Assembly (NCBI RefSeq): GCF_028622095.1
Contig: NZ_CP115165.1
Coordinates: 62,001-126,000, forward strand
DNA: 64,000 bases
Direction: 5' to 3'
DNA from: Deinococcus aquaticus
GTDB taxonomy: Bacteria; Deinococcota; Deinococci; Deinococcales; Deinococcaceae
A program made the translations under genes and the position numbers. Shown piece by piece: positions 47,903 through 59,266 of the stretch. Every line of letters begins with the position of its first letter. Position 1 is the stretch's first letter. The notes below the pieces were generated by a model, which saw nothing but the letters and a program-made list of their open reading frames with translations, did no database searches and was not told the origin of the DNA.

Positions 47903-48545
47903 TCAGTTGCCGCCGCTGCTCCCGTCCCTGCGGCGCATCCACACGCCCCACGTGAGTGGGCCCGCCACCTCGTCGGCCAGCGGCAGTCCAGCTGCCTGTA
48001 GCGCCAGCTTGATCTGCCCGTGGTGGTAGCCCTCGTGCCAGATCAGGTGCTGAATGATACGGACTCCGTCCGTTTCGTTAACAACTCAGAAGGGCACCGA
48101 GTTGCCAACTCCACTCCCGAAGTCCGTTCTGCTCCTCCTCGCGTCCGCTCGGATTGAACGGCTTTGCAAGCCATTCAATCGGAGTCCGTATGAGCAGCAG
48201 GGGGTGGTCGTAGCGGTCGTCGTGCATCCGGCCACTCCCGGTCCGGCCGCGCACGGCCTCCCGGACGGCAGCGCCGCTGCCGTTCAGGTTCCGCGCGATG
48301 ACGTCCGGGTCGGTTTCCGGCGCCCACTCCCGTTCGGGCACGGGGCGGGCGGCCTCCGGGGCGTTCTCCTGGACGAGGCTCAGGCGCACGGCCGCCATGT
48401 GGGTCAGCATCTGGGCGACCGTGGGATGACCGGGCAGCGCGCGAGCCTCCAGACCGCCGGACGGCAGGGCACCCAGCAGGTTCACGAGGACGCGGTTGTT
48501 GCGGTCCCACGAGTCGAGCAGGACGCCCAGCAGATCGGCGGTCAC
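47903..48545 (-). pseudogene. DinB-family (YfiT/metal-dependent four-helix) protein, disrupted by a repeat element
   Basis: Read on the minus strand from GTG 48545. The N-terminal part to about residue 117 ([13 protein letters not shown], the His in MLTHMAAVR, MHDDRYDHPLLL) is followed by the 133-bp element plus a duplicated TGA. The frame runs into the element and stops early (...LREWSWQLGALLSC). Beyond it the missing end is intact: IQHLIWHEGYHHGQIKLAL, the DinB metal-binding C-terminal motif, down to stop TCA 47903-47905. Deleting the element and one triplet rejoins both parts in frame. Start overlaps the PSRP stop (GTGA). Confidence 0.88.
48055..48193 (+). mobile_element. TNA-MITE copy 5 (full, L to R), inserted in the DinB-family gene
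   Basis: Element 48058-48190 (133 bp) between TGA 48055-48057 and TGA 48191-48193. L end TACGGACTCCG; L hairpin GTTAACAACTC/GAGTTGCCAAC around AGAAGGGCACC (stem covaries with CCGGG-type copies); R hairpin GATTGAACGGC/GCCATTCAATC; R end CGGAGTCCGTA. Terminal repeats are identical over 11 bp. Best proof that the element moves. Confidence 0.95.
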
Positions 48546-49393
48546 GCCGGCCGTTCTCCCCGGCGCAGGGTGTTCAGGATCCCGGCGGCGATTTCCTCGA
48601 CGCTGGCGCTGGTGGTGTCACGCACGGGAATTCCGGCGCGCTGGAACATGCGTTCGGCGCGGCGGACCTCGTGTTCGCACTGTTCGAGGCTGGCGTAGCG
48701 GCTGCCGGCCTTGCGCTGCGTGCGGATGGCGTGCAGGCGGCGCGGGTCGATGGTCAGGCCGTGCAGTTTGTGGCGGTGCGCCTCCACGGGAATGGGCAGG
48801 CCGCTGCGGTCGAAGTCGTCCTCCGCCAGCGGGTAATTGCTGGCGCGCACGCCGTGCTGCAGGGCCAGGAAGAGGCTGGTGGGGGTCTTGCCGGCGCGGG
48901 AGACGCCCACCAGGATCACGTCGGACAGGCCGTACTGCTTGTCGCCCACGCCGTCGTCGGTGGCGAGCGCGAAGTCCAGGGCGTCCATGCGGGACAGGTA
49001 GGCGTCGGTGTCGTGCATGTCGTGGTGGCGGCCCACGGTGCGGGTGGCGCTCTGCTGGAATTCCTGTTCCAGGGCGCTCAGGCCGGGGCCGAGCAGGTCG
49101 AACACCTGCGCGGGACAGGTCTGGAGTTCGGTCAGGACCTCGGCGCGGGTGACGGTCGTGAACACCAGCGGGTGTTCGCCGCGCTCGGCGAGGGCGCGGA
49201 CCTCGCGGGTGACGGCCTGCGCGGCGCTGAGGTCGGCCGTGAACGGGCGGCGCAGGTAGCGCAGGGACTGGCCGGGAAAGTGCGCCAGGAGCGCGCGGGC
49301 GATGTTCTCGGCGGTCAGGCCGGTGTGGTCGCTGACGATGACGACGGTGCGGGGGTGGGGTGGGGGGCCGGGCGCGGCGTCTGCCTGGGTCAT
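48542..49393 (-). CDS. ppsR: PEP synthase regulatory protein (PSRP)
   Basis: 283 residues of the DUF299 kinase/phosphorylase family. P-loop [11 protein letters not shown] and start [23 protein letters not shown], together with [17 protein letters not shown] and [18 protein letters not shown], are characteristic. PSRP phosphorylates (with ADP) and dephosphorylates a threonine next to the catalytic His of PEP synthase, switching the latter off and on. Divergent to ppsA, about 330 bp apart, with a repeat element between. Converges in overlap with the DinB-family gene. Confidence 0.93.
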   Translation of the reverse strand: MTQADAAPGPPPHPRTVVIVSDHTGLTAENIARALLAHFPGQSLRYLRRPFTADLSAAQAVTREVRALAERGEHPLVFTTVTRAEVLTELQTCPAQVFDLLGPGLSALEQEFQQSATRTVGRHHDMHDTDAYLSRMDALDFALATDDGVGDKQYGLSDVILVGVSRAGKTPTSLFLALQHGVRASNYPLAEDDFDRSGLPIPVEAHRHKLHGLTIDPRRLHAIRTQRKAGSRYASLEQCEHEVRRAERMFQRAGIPVRDTTSASVEEIAAGILNTLRRGERPA

Positions 49394-49413
49394 GCATTCA
49401 GGGTGACACGTGG

Positions 49414-49570
49414 GGGTGGATTCCAGTTGAATGGTTTTTACAAACCGTTCAACCCGGGCGGACTCGGAGAGCTGCGAAGCAGAGCGGGGAGGAGCGGGGC
49501 GGGTTCCGGGCGTGGGGTTGATGACCCGGCGATGTTTCCGGGTCGTTAACAAAACAGACGGCAGTTCGTA
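49414..49570 (-). mobile_element. TNA-MITE copy 6 (older, diverged, R to L)
   Basis: About 157 bp. R end is worn (GGTGGATTCCAGTTGAATGG), R hairpin TTGAATGGTTTTT/AACCGTTCAA, an expanded GC-rich middle, L hairpin GTTGATGACCCGG/CCGGGTCGTTAAC (both arms changed together versus other copies), L end GCAGTTCGTA. Flanking triplets no longer match (GGG/TGG). It sits in the ppsR-ppsA divergent promoter region. Confidence 0.85.
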
Positions 49571-49724
49571 TGGGGGTGGGTGGGGGCGGCTGCCCAGACA
49601 GGCGGCCCGTGTCACTGGACAAGTGGCGGGGCGCCGCGCTGCCCTCGGGTAAGCTGGCGGGGTAAGGCAACACTAATTCGCCCGCTTCCAGTCTTCTGGA
49701 ACCCATCTACATCGGAGAAAATCA

Positions 49725-52124
<2,400 letters not shown>

Positions 52125-52129
52125 AGCCG

Positions 52130-52178
52130 GGCGGGGCGAGGGGCGGAACGGGCATCGTGTTCCGTCCCCCGCCCCGCC
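52130..52178. terminator. GC-rich hairpin terminator
   Basis: GGCGGGGCGAGGGGCGGAAC pairs with GTTCCGTCCCCCGCCCCGCC apart from two bulged bases; between convergent ppsA and HAD genes. Confidence 0.75.
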
Positions 52179-52183
52179 TGCTG

Positions 52184-52885
52184 TCAGGCAGGTACGAGGC
52201 CCAGCGCGGCGGGCAGGTCCACCAGACGGGACACGACCGGCACACCGGCGTCCTGGGCAGGCAGCCCGGCCCGGCTGACCCACACGGCCCGCAGTCCGGC
52301 AGCCAGGGCGCCCTGCACGTCCTTCTGCCAGGAGTCCCCGACCATCACGGCCTGCGCGGGCGTGACGTTCAGCGCGGCGCAGGCGGCGTGGTACGCGCGG
52401 GAGTCAGGCTTGGCGGCGGGCACGTCCTCCACGCACAGCACGGCGTCCACCAGTGCGTCCAGCCCGAAGTGCGCGAGTTTCTGGCCCTGCACCTCACGCA
52501 CATAGTTGGTCAGGACGGCCAGCCGCAGTCCGGCGGCCCGCAGGTCGCGTAGCACTTCCGGCGCGCCGGGCAGCAGTTGCCAGTGCTTGCGGTACGCGGC
52601 GCGGTACGTGAGGGTGGCGGCCTCGCCGTCCGGGTGGGCAGCGCCCAGTTCGGTCAGCAGGCCCGCGAAGCGCCGCACCCGCGCGCCGTGGGCACTCAGC
52701 TGACCGCTGAACAGCAGCGGGTCGATGGCGCGGATGTGCGCCGCGTGCCGCGCGAACAGGTCGGCCGGGTCCACGCTCAGGCTGTGCGCGTGCGCCACGG
52801 CGCGCAGGCCCGCGTGCGTGCAGGCCGAGTCGTCGAAGAGGGTGTCGTCCAGGTCCAGAATCACGGCGCGGATCGGTGCGTTCAC
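52184..52885 (-). CDS. HAD-superfamily hydrolase
   Basis: 233 residues. HAD motif I AVILDLDDTLFDD, motif II LAVLTNYV, motif III lysine near VPAAKPDSRAYHAAC, motif IV MVGDSWQKDVQGALAAG. Subfamily IA, like YjjG/phosphoglycolate phosphatase-like enzymes. Cap helices after motif I (residues 18-95). GTG start with TAGAGT six bases upstream. Substrate unknown. Confidence 0.88.
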   Translation of the reverse strand: MNAPIRAVILDLDDTLFDDSACTHAGLRAVAHAHSLSVDPADLFARHAAHIRAIDPLLFSGQLSAHGARVRRFAGLLTELGAAHPDGEAATLTYRAAYRKHWQLLPGAPEVLRDLRAAGLRLAVLTNYVREVQGQKLAHFGLDALVDAVLCVEDVPAAKPDSRAYHAACAALNVTPAQAVMVGDSWQKDVQGALAAGLRAVWVSRAGLPAQDAGVPVVSRLVDLPAALGLVPA

Positions 52886-52915
52886 CGCCCGACTCTACCC
52901 CCTCGCCGCTGCGCG

Positions 52916-54001
52916 CTAGCCTCCCAGCAGCAGCGGTTGCGCGGGCCGCTGCCCGGCGGGAACGAGGCTGGCAGCCGTGATTCCGGCCAGTCTGACGCTG
53001 CGGCCCATCAGCAGGTCCGGGGTCAGGAGGCGGGTGGCGGCGCGGGTCAGGTCCGGGGCGGCGCTGACCGGTTCCGGCAGCGTGATGCGCCGGGTCAAGA
53101 CGCTGCGGTCCTCGAATTTCAGTTTCAGGATAACGGTGCGCGCCGCGAGACCCGCCCGTTCGAGGCGGCGCTCGACCCCCTGCGCGAGAACTGGCAGGCG
53201 GGCCGTGACGGCTTCCAGGCCACGCAGGTCGTGCCCGTAGGTCTCCTCGGTCCCGACGCTCTTGTGCGGTCGGTCCGGCTGCACCGGGCGGTCGTCGAGG
53301 CCGCGCGCGATGCGTGAGAAGTACGCGCCGTGCGCGCCGAAACGGGCGATGAGGGACTCGGGCGCAGCGGCGCGCAGGTCCGCGCCGGTATGAATCCCCA
53401 TGCCCGCGAGTTTCGCGGCGGTGGCCGGGCCGATCCCGTGAAAGTCCGCCACCGGGAGCGGCGCGAGCAGGTCATCCACCGCGCCCGGGAGGATGACAGT
53501 CAGGCCGTCGGGTTTGTTCAGGCCGCTGGCGAGTTTCGCCAGGAACTTGTTCACGCTGACTCCGGCCGTGGCGCTCAGGCCGGTCTGCGCGCGGATCCCG
53601 GCGCGGATGGCCTGCGCGATGCGGGTGGCACTGGGGCCGCCCTGAAGGGGCGCGGTGACATCCAGGTACGCCTCGTCCAGCGAGAGCGGCTCGACGAGCG
53701 GCGTGAACGCGTGGAAGACCGCGCGGATCTGCGCGCTGACCTCCCGGTACGCCTCGAAGCGCGGTTCGACCACCCTGAGGTCCGGGCAGCGTTCCAGCGC
53801 GCGGTACAGCGGCATGGCGCTGCGCACGCCGAACGGGCGGGCCTCGTAACTGGCGGTCAGGACCACCGAACGCCGCCCGCCCCACGCGACGGCCAGGGGA
53901 ACGCCGCGCAGGGCCGGGTGGTCGCGCTGCTCGACCGAGGCGTAGAAGGCGTCCATGTCCACGTGAATGATCTTGCGCGGGGGCACAGGCAGGTCCGGCA
54001 C
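52916..54001 (-). CDS. dinB: DNA polymerase IV (Y-family, DinB type)
   Basis: 361 residues. Palm carboxylates in HVDMDAFYASVE and SLDEAYLDVT, steric-gate region in the first motif, GVSVNKFLAKLASGLNKPDG, the helix-hairpin-helix FHGIGPATAAKLAGMGI and little-finger domain with KSVGTEETYGHDL. No obvious beta-clamp motif at the C-terminus (ends PAGQRPAQPLLLGG, possibly QPLLL). GTG 54001 is chosen from TACCAT six bases upstream. Translesion synthesis role by family. Not related to the DinB-family four-helix gene at 47903. Confidence 0.93.
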   Translation of the reverse strand: MPDLPVPPRKIIHVDMDAFYASVEQRDHPALRGVPLAVAWGGRRSVVLTASYEARPFGVRSAMPLYRALERCPDLRVVEPRFEAYREVSAQIRAVFHAFTPLVEPLSLDEAYLDVTAPLQGGPSATRIAQAIRAGIRAQTGLSATAGVSVNKFLAKLASGLNKPDGLTVILPGAVDDLLAPLPVADFHGIGPATAAKLAGMGIHTGADLRAAAPESLIARFGAHGAYFSRIARGLDDRPVQPDRPHKSVGTEETYGHDLRGLEAVTARLPVLAQGVERRLERAGLAARTVILKLKFEDRSVLTRRITLPEPVSAAPDLTRAATRLLTPDLLMGRSVRLAGITAASLVPAGQRPAQPLLLGG

Positions 54002-54113
54002 GCCCGCATGGTACGCCCAGGTCACGGCACGCGGAGTCAGAAGCTGGGCCGGGTATGGGGCGGCTTACTGGGCGGCCGGTTCGGGGGGAGATTCCCCCCC
54101 GGAGTCTTAAAAA

Positions 54114-54141
54114 CCCCCGCTGGGTGCGTCCTCAGTGGGGG
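54114..54141. terminator. hairpin between dinB polymerase and leader of the YeeE operon
   Basis: CCCCCGCTG/CAGTGGGGG, one mismatch-type pair, 10-nt loop. It is upstream of both divergent genes, so its role (old terminator or regulatory) is unclear. Confidence 0.45.
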
Positions 54142-54173
54142 TGGCGTGTCATAACGCCGTAAGAGAGATTTTT

Positions 54174-54304
54174 CATACTTTGAGATCGAAGCACTCAGGT
54201 AGGCACCACTTCGGGTGCCGTGCTCATCAGCCTCCCCTGCCGGGCGGTCACGGTCGCCCACTGTCTTTTTCCGCCCTCTTCCGTTCGTTCAAGGAGCACC
54301 TCAC
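54174..54304 (+). promoter_or_regulatory. promoter-like CATACT and structured leader of the YeeE/YedE operon
   Basis: CATACT (54174-54179) would start a leader of about 119 nt. It holds a nested stem AGCAC(54190)...GTGCT(54224) enclosing GGCACC/GGTGCC, then a GGGCG/CGCCC hairpin (54242-54259) followed by TTTTT (54266-54270), then AAGGAG (from about 54290) before ATG 54305. Stem, terminator-like hairpin and U run before a ribosome-binding site is the layout of an attenuator or riboswitch. Matches no class known to me. Confidence 0.45.
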
Positions 54305-54592
54305 ATGACCATCGCACTCATCGCCGCCGGTTTTCTCATCATGGCCTACAGCACTTTCTTCGGGTACCAGCTGAAATCAAGAGCGTCCGGCGGGCTGATC
54401 GGCACGCGCCTCACGCAGCTGCTTGCCATGATCGCTGTATTTGCCCTGAGTTACCTGGTAGTGGGCGCCCTGGTGTTCGGCCGTCCCGCCGACAGCTCGC
54501 TGACGATCCTGTCCGTGATCCTGCTGCTGGGCGCGGTGTTCGTGATTCTGGTGCTGAACCTCGTGCGTGACGTGCTGGGAACCCTGGACTGA
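54305..54592 (+). CDS. three-helix membrane protein heading the YeeE/YedE operon
   Basis: 95 residues with three membrane segments (MTIALIAAGFLIMAYSTFFGY, LLAMIAVFALSYLVVGALVFG, LTILSVILLLGAVFVILVLNLV). ATG 54305 with AAGGAG about 10 nt upstream. It overlaps the next gene by one base, starting a four-gene operon. Unrecognised; association with the sulfur-transporter-like genes is by position only. Confidence 0.7.
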   Translation: MTIALIAAGFLIMAYSTFFGYQLKSRASGGLIGTRLTQLLAMIAVFALSYLVVGALVFGRPADSSLTILSVILLLGAVFVILVLNLVRDVLGTLD

Positions 54593-55173
54593 TGATGATT
54601 TACGAGCGACTTCCCCGCCCGGACGGCCTTCAGTTGACGCGGGAACAGCTGCGGGTCTACATGATGTGCAACGGCCGCCGCGCCCTGGAGGAGGTCGCCG
54701 CGCTGACCCGCCTGCCGCTCAACGAGTTGCAGAGCGCCCTGAAAGACCTGCAGCAGCTGAACCTGCTGGCCCCCGCGGCCGCGCCCGCCGAGGCTGCCGC
54801 CCCCCTGCCCGCGCAGCTGCAGGAACAGCTGATGCGGGAAGCTCAGGCGGCCCTGAATGCCCTGCCAGACGACGCCCTGCCCACCCCGGTGACGGCCCCG
54901 GCGCCGACCGCCCCGGAACCCGCGCTTCCGCACACCCTGCCGGACATCACCACGTACCTTCAGGGCGTCCTGACCGAGCACCTGGGCGGCCGGGCCGCGC
55001 CGCACGCCGCGAAACTCTCGGCCTGCCGCGACCTGACCGAACTGGGCGCGCTGGTCCCGAAGATGGTCGTGAAGATCAAACTGACCATTCACGAGCAGGC
55101 CGGCAACGCCCTGAAAGACGCCTTCGCGCAGTGCATGGCCGCGCACGCGGCGCAGGAGACCGCGCGTGCCTGA
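54592..55173 (+). CDS. cytoplasmic protein with winged-helix-like start, function unknown
   Basis: 193 residues. The N-terminal part ([45 protein letters not shown]) resembles a winged helix, the middle is an Ala/Pro-rich linker, and the C-terminal 70 residues ([67 protein letters not shown]) form helices. ATGATG start shares its first base with the upstream stop. It overlaps the YeeE gene by 8 nt. It could be a sensor or regulator of the operon; not established. Confidence 0.65.
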   Translation: MMIYERLPRPDGLQLTREQLRVYMMCNGRRALEEVAALTRLPLNELQSALKDLQQLNLLAPAAAPAEAAAPLPAQLQEQLMREAQAALNALPDDALPTPVTAPAPTAPEPALPHTLPDITTYLQGVLTEHLGGRAAPHAAKLSACRDLTELGALVPKMVVKIKLTIHEQAGNALKDAFAQCMAAHAAQETARA

Positions 55174-55732
55174 GCTGCTGCGCCTGCTTCAGGAACCCTG
55201 GCCGTGGTACGTGAGCGGCCCCCTGATCGGCCTGACCGTGCCGCTGCTGCTGCTGCTGGGCAACCGCGCCTTCGGGATCTCCTCGAACCTGCGCCACGCC
55301 TGCGCCATCCTGCTGCCCGACTCCCTCAAGCCCTCGCTGTTCCGTCACGACTGGCGCGCGCAGAGCTGGAACCTGATGTTCGCCGCCGGCCTGATCCTGG
55401 GGGGCCTAGTGGCCGCCACGCTGATGCGTGACCCGCAGGCCGCGCAGCTGTCCGGCGCGGCCGTGCAGAGCCTCGGCGCGCTGGGCGTGACCGTGCAACC
55501 CGGCCTGCTGCCCGCCGAACTGACCGACCTGAGCCGCCCCGGCACGTGGGGACTGCTGATCCTGTCCGGCCTGCTGGTGGGGTTCGGCACCCGCTACGCC
55601 GGGGGCTGCACCAGCGGGCACGCCATCACGGGCCTCAGCACCCTTCAGCTGCCCAGCCTGATCGCCACGGCGTCCTTCTTCGCGGGTGGCATTCTCAGCG
55701 CCAACCTGCTGCTGCCCCTGTTCCTGAGGTGA
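55166..55732 (+). CDS. YeeE/YedE family sulfur transporter, N-half protein
   Basis: 188 residues, about five membrane segments. The motif [27 protein letters not shown], with its conserved cysteine, is diagnostic of YeeE/YedE (TsuA-like) proteins that take up thiosulfate or related sulfur compounds. GTG/ATG context: starts inside the end of the previous gene. The family often exists as two half-length proteins; the partner is the next gene, one base away. Confidence 0.88.
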   Translation: MPELLRLLQEPWPWYVSGPLIGLTVPLLLLLGNRAFGISSNLRHACAILLPDSLKPSLFRHDWRAQSWNLMFAAGLILGGLVAATLMRDPQAAQLSGAAVQSLGALGVTVQPGLLPAELTDLSRPGTWGLLILSGLLVGFGTRYAGGCTSGHAITGLSTLQLPSLIATASFFAGGILSANLLLPLFLR

Positions 55733-55733
55733 A

Positions 55734-56207
<474 letters not shown>

Positions 56208-56220
56208 GGCACGTTCAGAA

Positions 56221-56260
56221 AGAGGGCGGGCCGTGGGAAATTCATCACGGCCCGCCCTCT
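56221..56260. terminator. perfect 15-bp hairpin terminator
   Basis: AGAGGGCGGGCCGTG/CACGGCCCGCCCTCT with a 10-nt loop, closing the YeeE operon. Confidence 0.83.
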
Positions 56261-56280
56261 GCTGCCGCCCGCACCCGCCC

Positions 56281-56324
56281 GGATTGAACGGTTCTGGCAA
56301 ACCATTCAATTGGAGTCCGTCTCA
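56281..56324 (+). mobile_element. TNA-MITE right half (solo R module) next to copy 7
   Basis: R hairpin GATTGAACGGTT/AACCATTCAATT around CTGGCAA and R end TTGGAGTCCGTC ending at 56321, directly before TCA 56322-56324, which is also the left target triplet of copy 7. A solo R module probably abutted the methyltransferase stop first; the full element then inserted in that same triplet. Confidence 0.85.
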
Positions 56325-56459
56325 TACGGATTCCGTCTGTTTCGTTGACAACCCGGAAGAACGCCGGATTGCCAACTCCACGCCCGGAACCCGTTTCTCT
56401 CCTGCTCGCTCCGCTCGGGTGGAAAGGTTTTGCAAACCTTTCCACCGGAGTCCGTCTCA
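56322..56459 (+). mobile_element. TNA-MITE copy 7 (full, L to R), R end on a TGA stop codon
   Basis: Element 56325-56456 (132 bp) between TCA 56322-56324 and TCA 56457-56459; the latter is the stop codon of the methyltransferase gene on the minus strand. L hairpin GTTGACAACCCGG/CCGGATTGCCAAC. R hairpin GGTGGAAAGGTTT/AAACCTTTCCACC is a perfect 13-bp stem whose two arms differ together from all other copies. R end CGGAGTCCGTC. Confidence 0.94.
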
Positions 56460-57662
56460 GTCGAGCTGAATGAAGATCGCCTTGAGGTACTGCGCCTCCG
56501 CGAAGGTCGCGTGGTGGTCCGGGGCGTGCTGGCTGGTGTGCAGTTCCTTCCAGGTGCGGCCGCTGCGGTCGGCGGCCTCGCGCACGGCCGCCCAGAACTC
56601 GTCGGCGCTGACGTGCGCGGAGCACGACGCGCTGACCAGAATCCCGCCCTGCGCGAGGCGGCGGATGCCGTCGGAGGCCAGTTTGCCGTACGCACGGATC
56701 GCGCCCGTACGTTCCGCTTCACGCCGCGCCAGTGACGGCGGGTCAAGGATCACCAGATCGAACTCGCGGCGCGTTTCGGTCAGCCACTCGAACACGTCGG
56801 CCTGCACCGTCTCGTGCGGCGCGGTGAGTTTCGGGTTCAGGGCGTAGTTGCGCTGCGCGCTGCGCAGGGCGTGGGCGCTGAGGTCCAGGCTGACCACGTC
56901 GGCCGCGCCGCCCCGCGCGGCGTACAGGCTGAAACCCCCGCTGAACGAGAAGGCATTCAGGACGCGGCGGTCACGGGCGTACCGCTCGACCCGGCGGCGA
57001 TTCTCCCGCTGATCCAGGAAGAACCCGGTCTTCTGGCCGCGCAGCACGTCCGCCTCGAAGGCCAGTCCGGTCTCATGGAACACGACCGGGCCGTCCGGGA
57101 CGGCGCCCGCCAGCACCTGACCGTCGTGCAGGCCGGCGGCGGCGGCGCGCACCTGAATGTTGCGGCTCAGGCGCAGCACGACCCCACTGCCGGGAAAGCG
57201 GGCTTCGAGCAGGTCCAGCACGCGTTCCAGGTGCGGGAACCACGCGGCGGTGTACAGCTTGAGCACCAGCGTGTCCGCGTAGCGGTCCACGACCAGTCCG
57301 GGCCAGCCGTCCGACTCGCCGTTCACGGCGCGGTACCCGTCGGTGTCCGGGCCGAACAGCGGGGCGCGGCGCAGCAGGGCGGCGTCCAGGCGGGCCGCCC
57401 ACCACCCGTCATCCAGCGTGGCGGGCGGGCCGTGGTGCAGCACCCGCACACGGAGGGGACTGTCCGGGTCGAACAGACCGATCGCCAGGAAACGGTCGCG
57501 GCGGTCGTAGATCACGGCGAGTTCCCCGGCGTCGCCCTCGCGGTTCTGGTCCCGCAGGCTCGATTCGTACACCCAGGGGTGCCCGGCGCGGATGTGCGTT
57601 TCGGCGGCCGGAGAGACCCGCAGTCTCAGGCGGGAACGGGGGGGGGGAGCGGCGTCCTGCAT
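56457..57662 (-). CDS. class I rRNA large-subunit methyltransferase (RlmI/RlmK-like)
   Basis: 401 residues: N-terminal PUA-like domain ([28 protein letters not shown]), a [48 protein letters not shown]-binding core, catalytic DPPSLAR and SASCSAHV (Cys). The family makes m5C in 23S rRNA (RlmI) or related marks. ATG 57662 is chosen from TACGCT six bases upstream. Codons 6-9 lie in a run of 10 C. The TGA stop is the target triplet of repeat copy 7. RlmI versus RlmK cannot be decided. Confidence 0.86.
   Translation of the reverse strand: MQDAAPPPRSRLRLRVSPAAETHIRAGHPWVYESSLRDQNREGDAGELAVIYDRRDRFLAIGLFDPDSPLRVRVLHHGPPATLDDGWWAARLDAALLRRAPLFGPDTDGYRAVNGESDGWPGLVVDRYADTLVLKLYTAAWFPHLERVLDLLEARFPGSGVVLRLSRNIQVRAAAAGLHDGQVLAGAVPDGPVVFHETGLAFEADVLRGQKTGFFLDQRENRRRVERYARDRRVLNAFSFSGGFSLYAARGGAADVVSLDLSAHALRSAQRNYALNPKLTAPHETVQADVFEWLTETRREFDLVILDPPSLARREAERTGAIRAYGKLASDGIRRLAQGGILVSASCSAHVSADEFWAAVREAADRSGRTWKELHTSQHAPDHHATFAEAQYLKAIFIQLD
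57638..57647 (+). repeat. 10-bp homopolymer within the start of the methyltransferase gene
   Basis: Ten consecutive G on the plus strand, ten C in the coding strand, spanning the APPPR codons at residues 5-8. A slip of one base would frameshift translation eight codons into the gene. Confidence 0.9.
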
Positions 57663-57714
57663 CCCCCCAGCGTACCGCACAGGCCGCACCCCGCGCGTCC
57701 CGGCCAGGCTGCGC

Positions 57715-58956
57715 TCAGGCTTTCGCGGCGATGGCTTCCGGTCCAGCCCGGCGGGCCAGGACACGCAGGGCCAGCGGGGCCAGGACGGTCGTGAGCAGCA
57801 CCATCAGCAGCACCTCGGCGTACACGTTCCCATTGATGATCCCGGCACCCAGGCCCAGGCTGGCGACGATCAGGCCGACCTCGCCGCGCGGGACCATGCC
57901 CACGCCGACCAGCAGCGCCTGCTGCCCGCCCATGCTGCGCGCGCCCAGCAGGCCACCCACGACCTTGCCGATCACGGCCAGCACGGTCAGGATCAGACCC
58001 GCGACGATCACGGTCGGCGTGCCCAGCACGCTCAGGTCCAGTTGCAATCCGACGACCACGAAGAAGATCGGGGCCAGGAACGCCTCCAGCGCGTGCACTT
58101 TCGACTCGAATTCCACTTCGTCCTTCACCTCGGCCAGCACCATGCCCGCCAGGAACGCCCCGATAATCGGCGCGAGGCCCGCCACGGTACTCAGGGCGGC
58201 CACGCCCAGGCCCACCACGATGGCCACGTTGAACATGCGCGCCAGACTGAGGTTCTGCAACCGGGGCTGGAAGCGGTGAATCAGGGGAATGCCGACCGCG
58301 AGGACCAGCGCCACGAAGCCCACGCTGAGGCCCAGGATCAACGCGACCTGCGCCGCGCCCATGCTCTCACCCGCACCCAGGCCGCTCACGACGGCCAGCA
58401 GAGTCAGGCCCAGAATGTCGTCGATGACGGCCGCGCCCAGGATCACCTGCGCGAAACGGGCGTCCAGCACGCCCATCTCCTGCAAGACCTTGGCGGTGAT
58501 GCCTACCGACGTGGCCACCAGCGCCGTCCCCACGAACAGGGCGCTCACGTTCCCCTGCCCCTGGAACAACCCGAAGCCGAAGCCCAGCGCCAGCGGAATC
58601 ACGATGCCCAGCACCGCCACCAGCAGCGCCTCCTTCCCCACGGCCAGCAGGTCCCGGAAACGGGTTTCGAGACCCACCATGAACAGCAGGAACACCGCGC
58701 CCAGTTCCGCGAGGCTCAGCAGGAACTCGTCCGGGCGGGCCAGATTCAGCAGACTCGGGCCGATCAGGATGCCGGCCAGCACCTGCCCCACCACGGCCGG
58801 CACGCCCAGTTTCGAGGCGATCATACCGAACACGGACGCGGCCAGCACCACCCAGAACAGACTGAACAGAAGATTGGCCGTACCGGACGAACTGGCCGCC
58901 AGGGCACTCCCGGACACCAGGGCCAGCAGCGGAACTACACGGGTCACATTCAACAT
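57715..58956 (-). CDS. CPA2-family cation:proton antiporter (KefB-like)
   Basis: 413 residues, 12-13 membrane helices. [47 protein letters not shown] and the acidic pair in [12 protein letters not shown] are typical of Na+/H+ or K+/H+ antiporters of the CPA2 group. N-terminal segment ([15 protein letters not shown]) could be a signal or the first helix. No TrkA_N domain follows. The gene ends 52 nt downstream of the methyltransferase start and has a 310-bp upstream region containing a striking dyad. Confidence 0.9.
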   Translation of the reverse strand: MLNVTRVVPLLALVSGSALAASSSGTANLLFSLFWVVLAASVFGMIASKLGVPAVVGQVLAGILIGPSLLNLARPDEFLLSLAELGAVFLLFMVGLETRFRDLLAVGKEALLVAVLGIVIPLALGFGFGLFQGQGNVSALFVGTALVATSVGITAKVLQEMGVLDARFAQVILGAAVIDDILGLTLLAVVSGLGAGESMGAAQVALILGLSVGFVALVLAVGIPLIHRFQPRLQNLSLARMFNVAIVVGLGVAALSTVAGLAPIIGAFLAGMVLAEVKDEVEFESKVHALEAFLAPIFFVVVGLQLDLSVLGTPTVIVAGLILTVLAVIGKVVGGLLGARSMGGQQALLVGVGMVPRGEVGLIVASLGLGAGIINGNVYAEVLLMVLLTTVLAPLALRVLARRAGPEAIAAKA

Positions 58957-59060
58957 CGATTACCTCCACGGAAACAGGGACTTTCATTCGGGGCACACGG
59001 CTGTGCCAGCACGCTGAACGCCGGGCGTCAGGCGGGTGAACAGCAACGAACAAATAGCAA

Positions 59061-59089
59061 TGGAGACAGTTCGAATTGAACTGTCTCCA
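59061..59089. promoter_or_regulatory. 29-nt perfect dyad upstream of the antiporter gene
   Basis: TGGAGACAGTTC and its exact complement GAACTGTCTCCA around GAATT, about 105 bp upstream of the antiporter ATG, in AT-richer sequence than the surroundings. Form and length fit an operator or a leader hairpin. The rest of 58957-59208 shows nothing else recognisable. Confidence 0.6.
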
Positions 59090-59208
59090 CCAGGGCGACC
59101 TATGGGGGCCGTTCCCAGCCGCACGGACGCGACTTCGTTGTCTCACAGCATAGCGTGCCCGCCCCCGGAACGCGGCAACCCTAAAGGTCCCGGCAAGGCC
59201 CCACGCAA

Positions 59209-59257
59209 CAGAGCGGGTGGGACAGAGGCCACACAGGCTCCTCCCCCACCCGCTCTG
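59209..59257 (-). terminator. hairpin terminator of fadA
   Basis: CAGAGCGGGTGG/CCACCCGCTCTG, 25-nt loop, just after the thiolase stop codon. Confidence 0.72.
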
Positions 59258-59266
59258 GTAGGCCGA

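Noticed and set aside
47903..48545. Shortened DinB-family frame as an intact gene
   Set aside because: The C-terminal metal-binding motif lies beyond the element, and residues after about 117 are encoded by the repeat.
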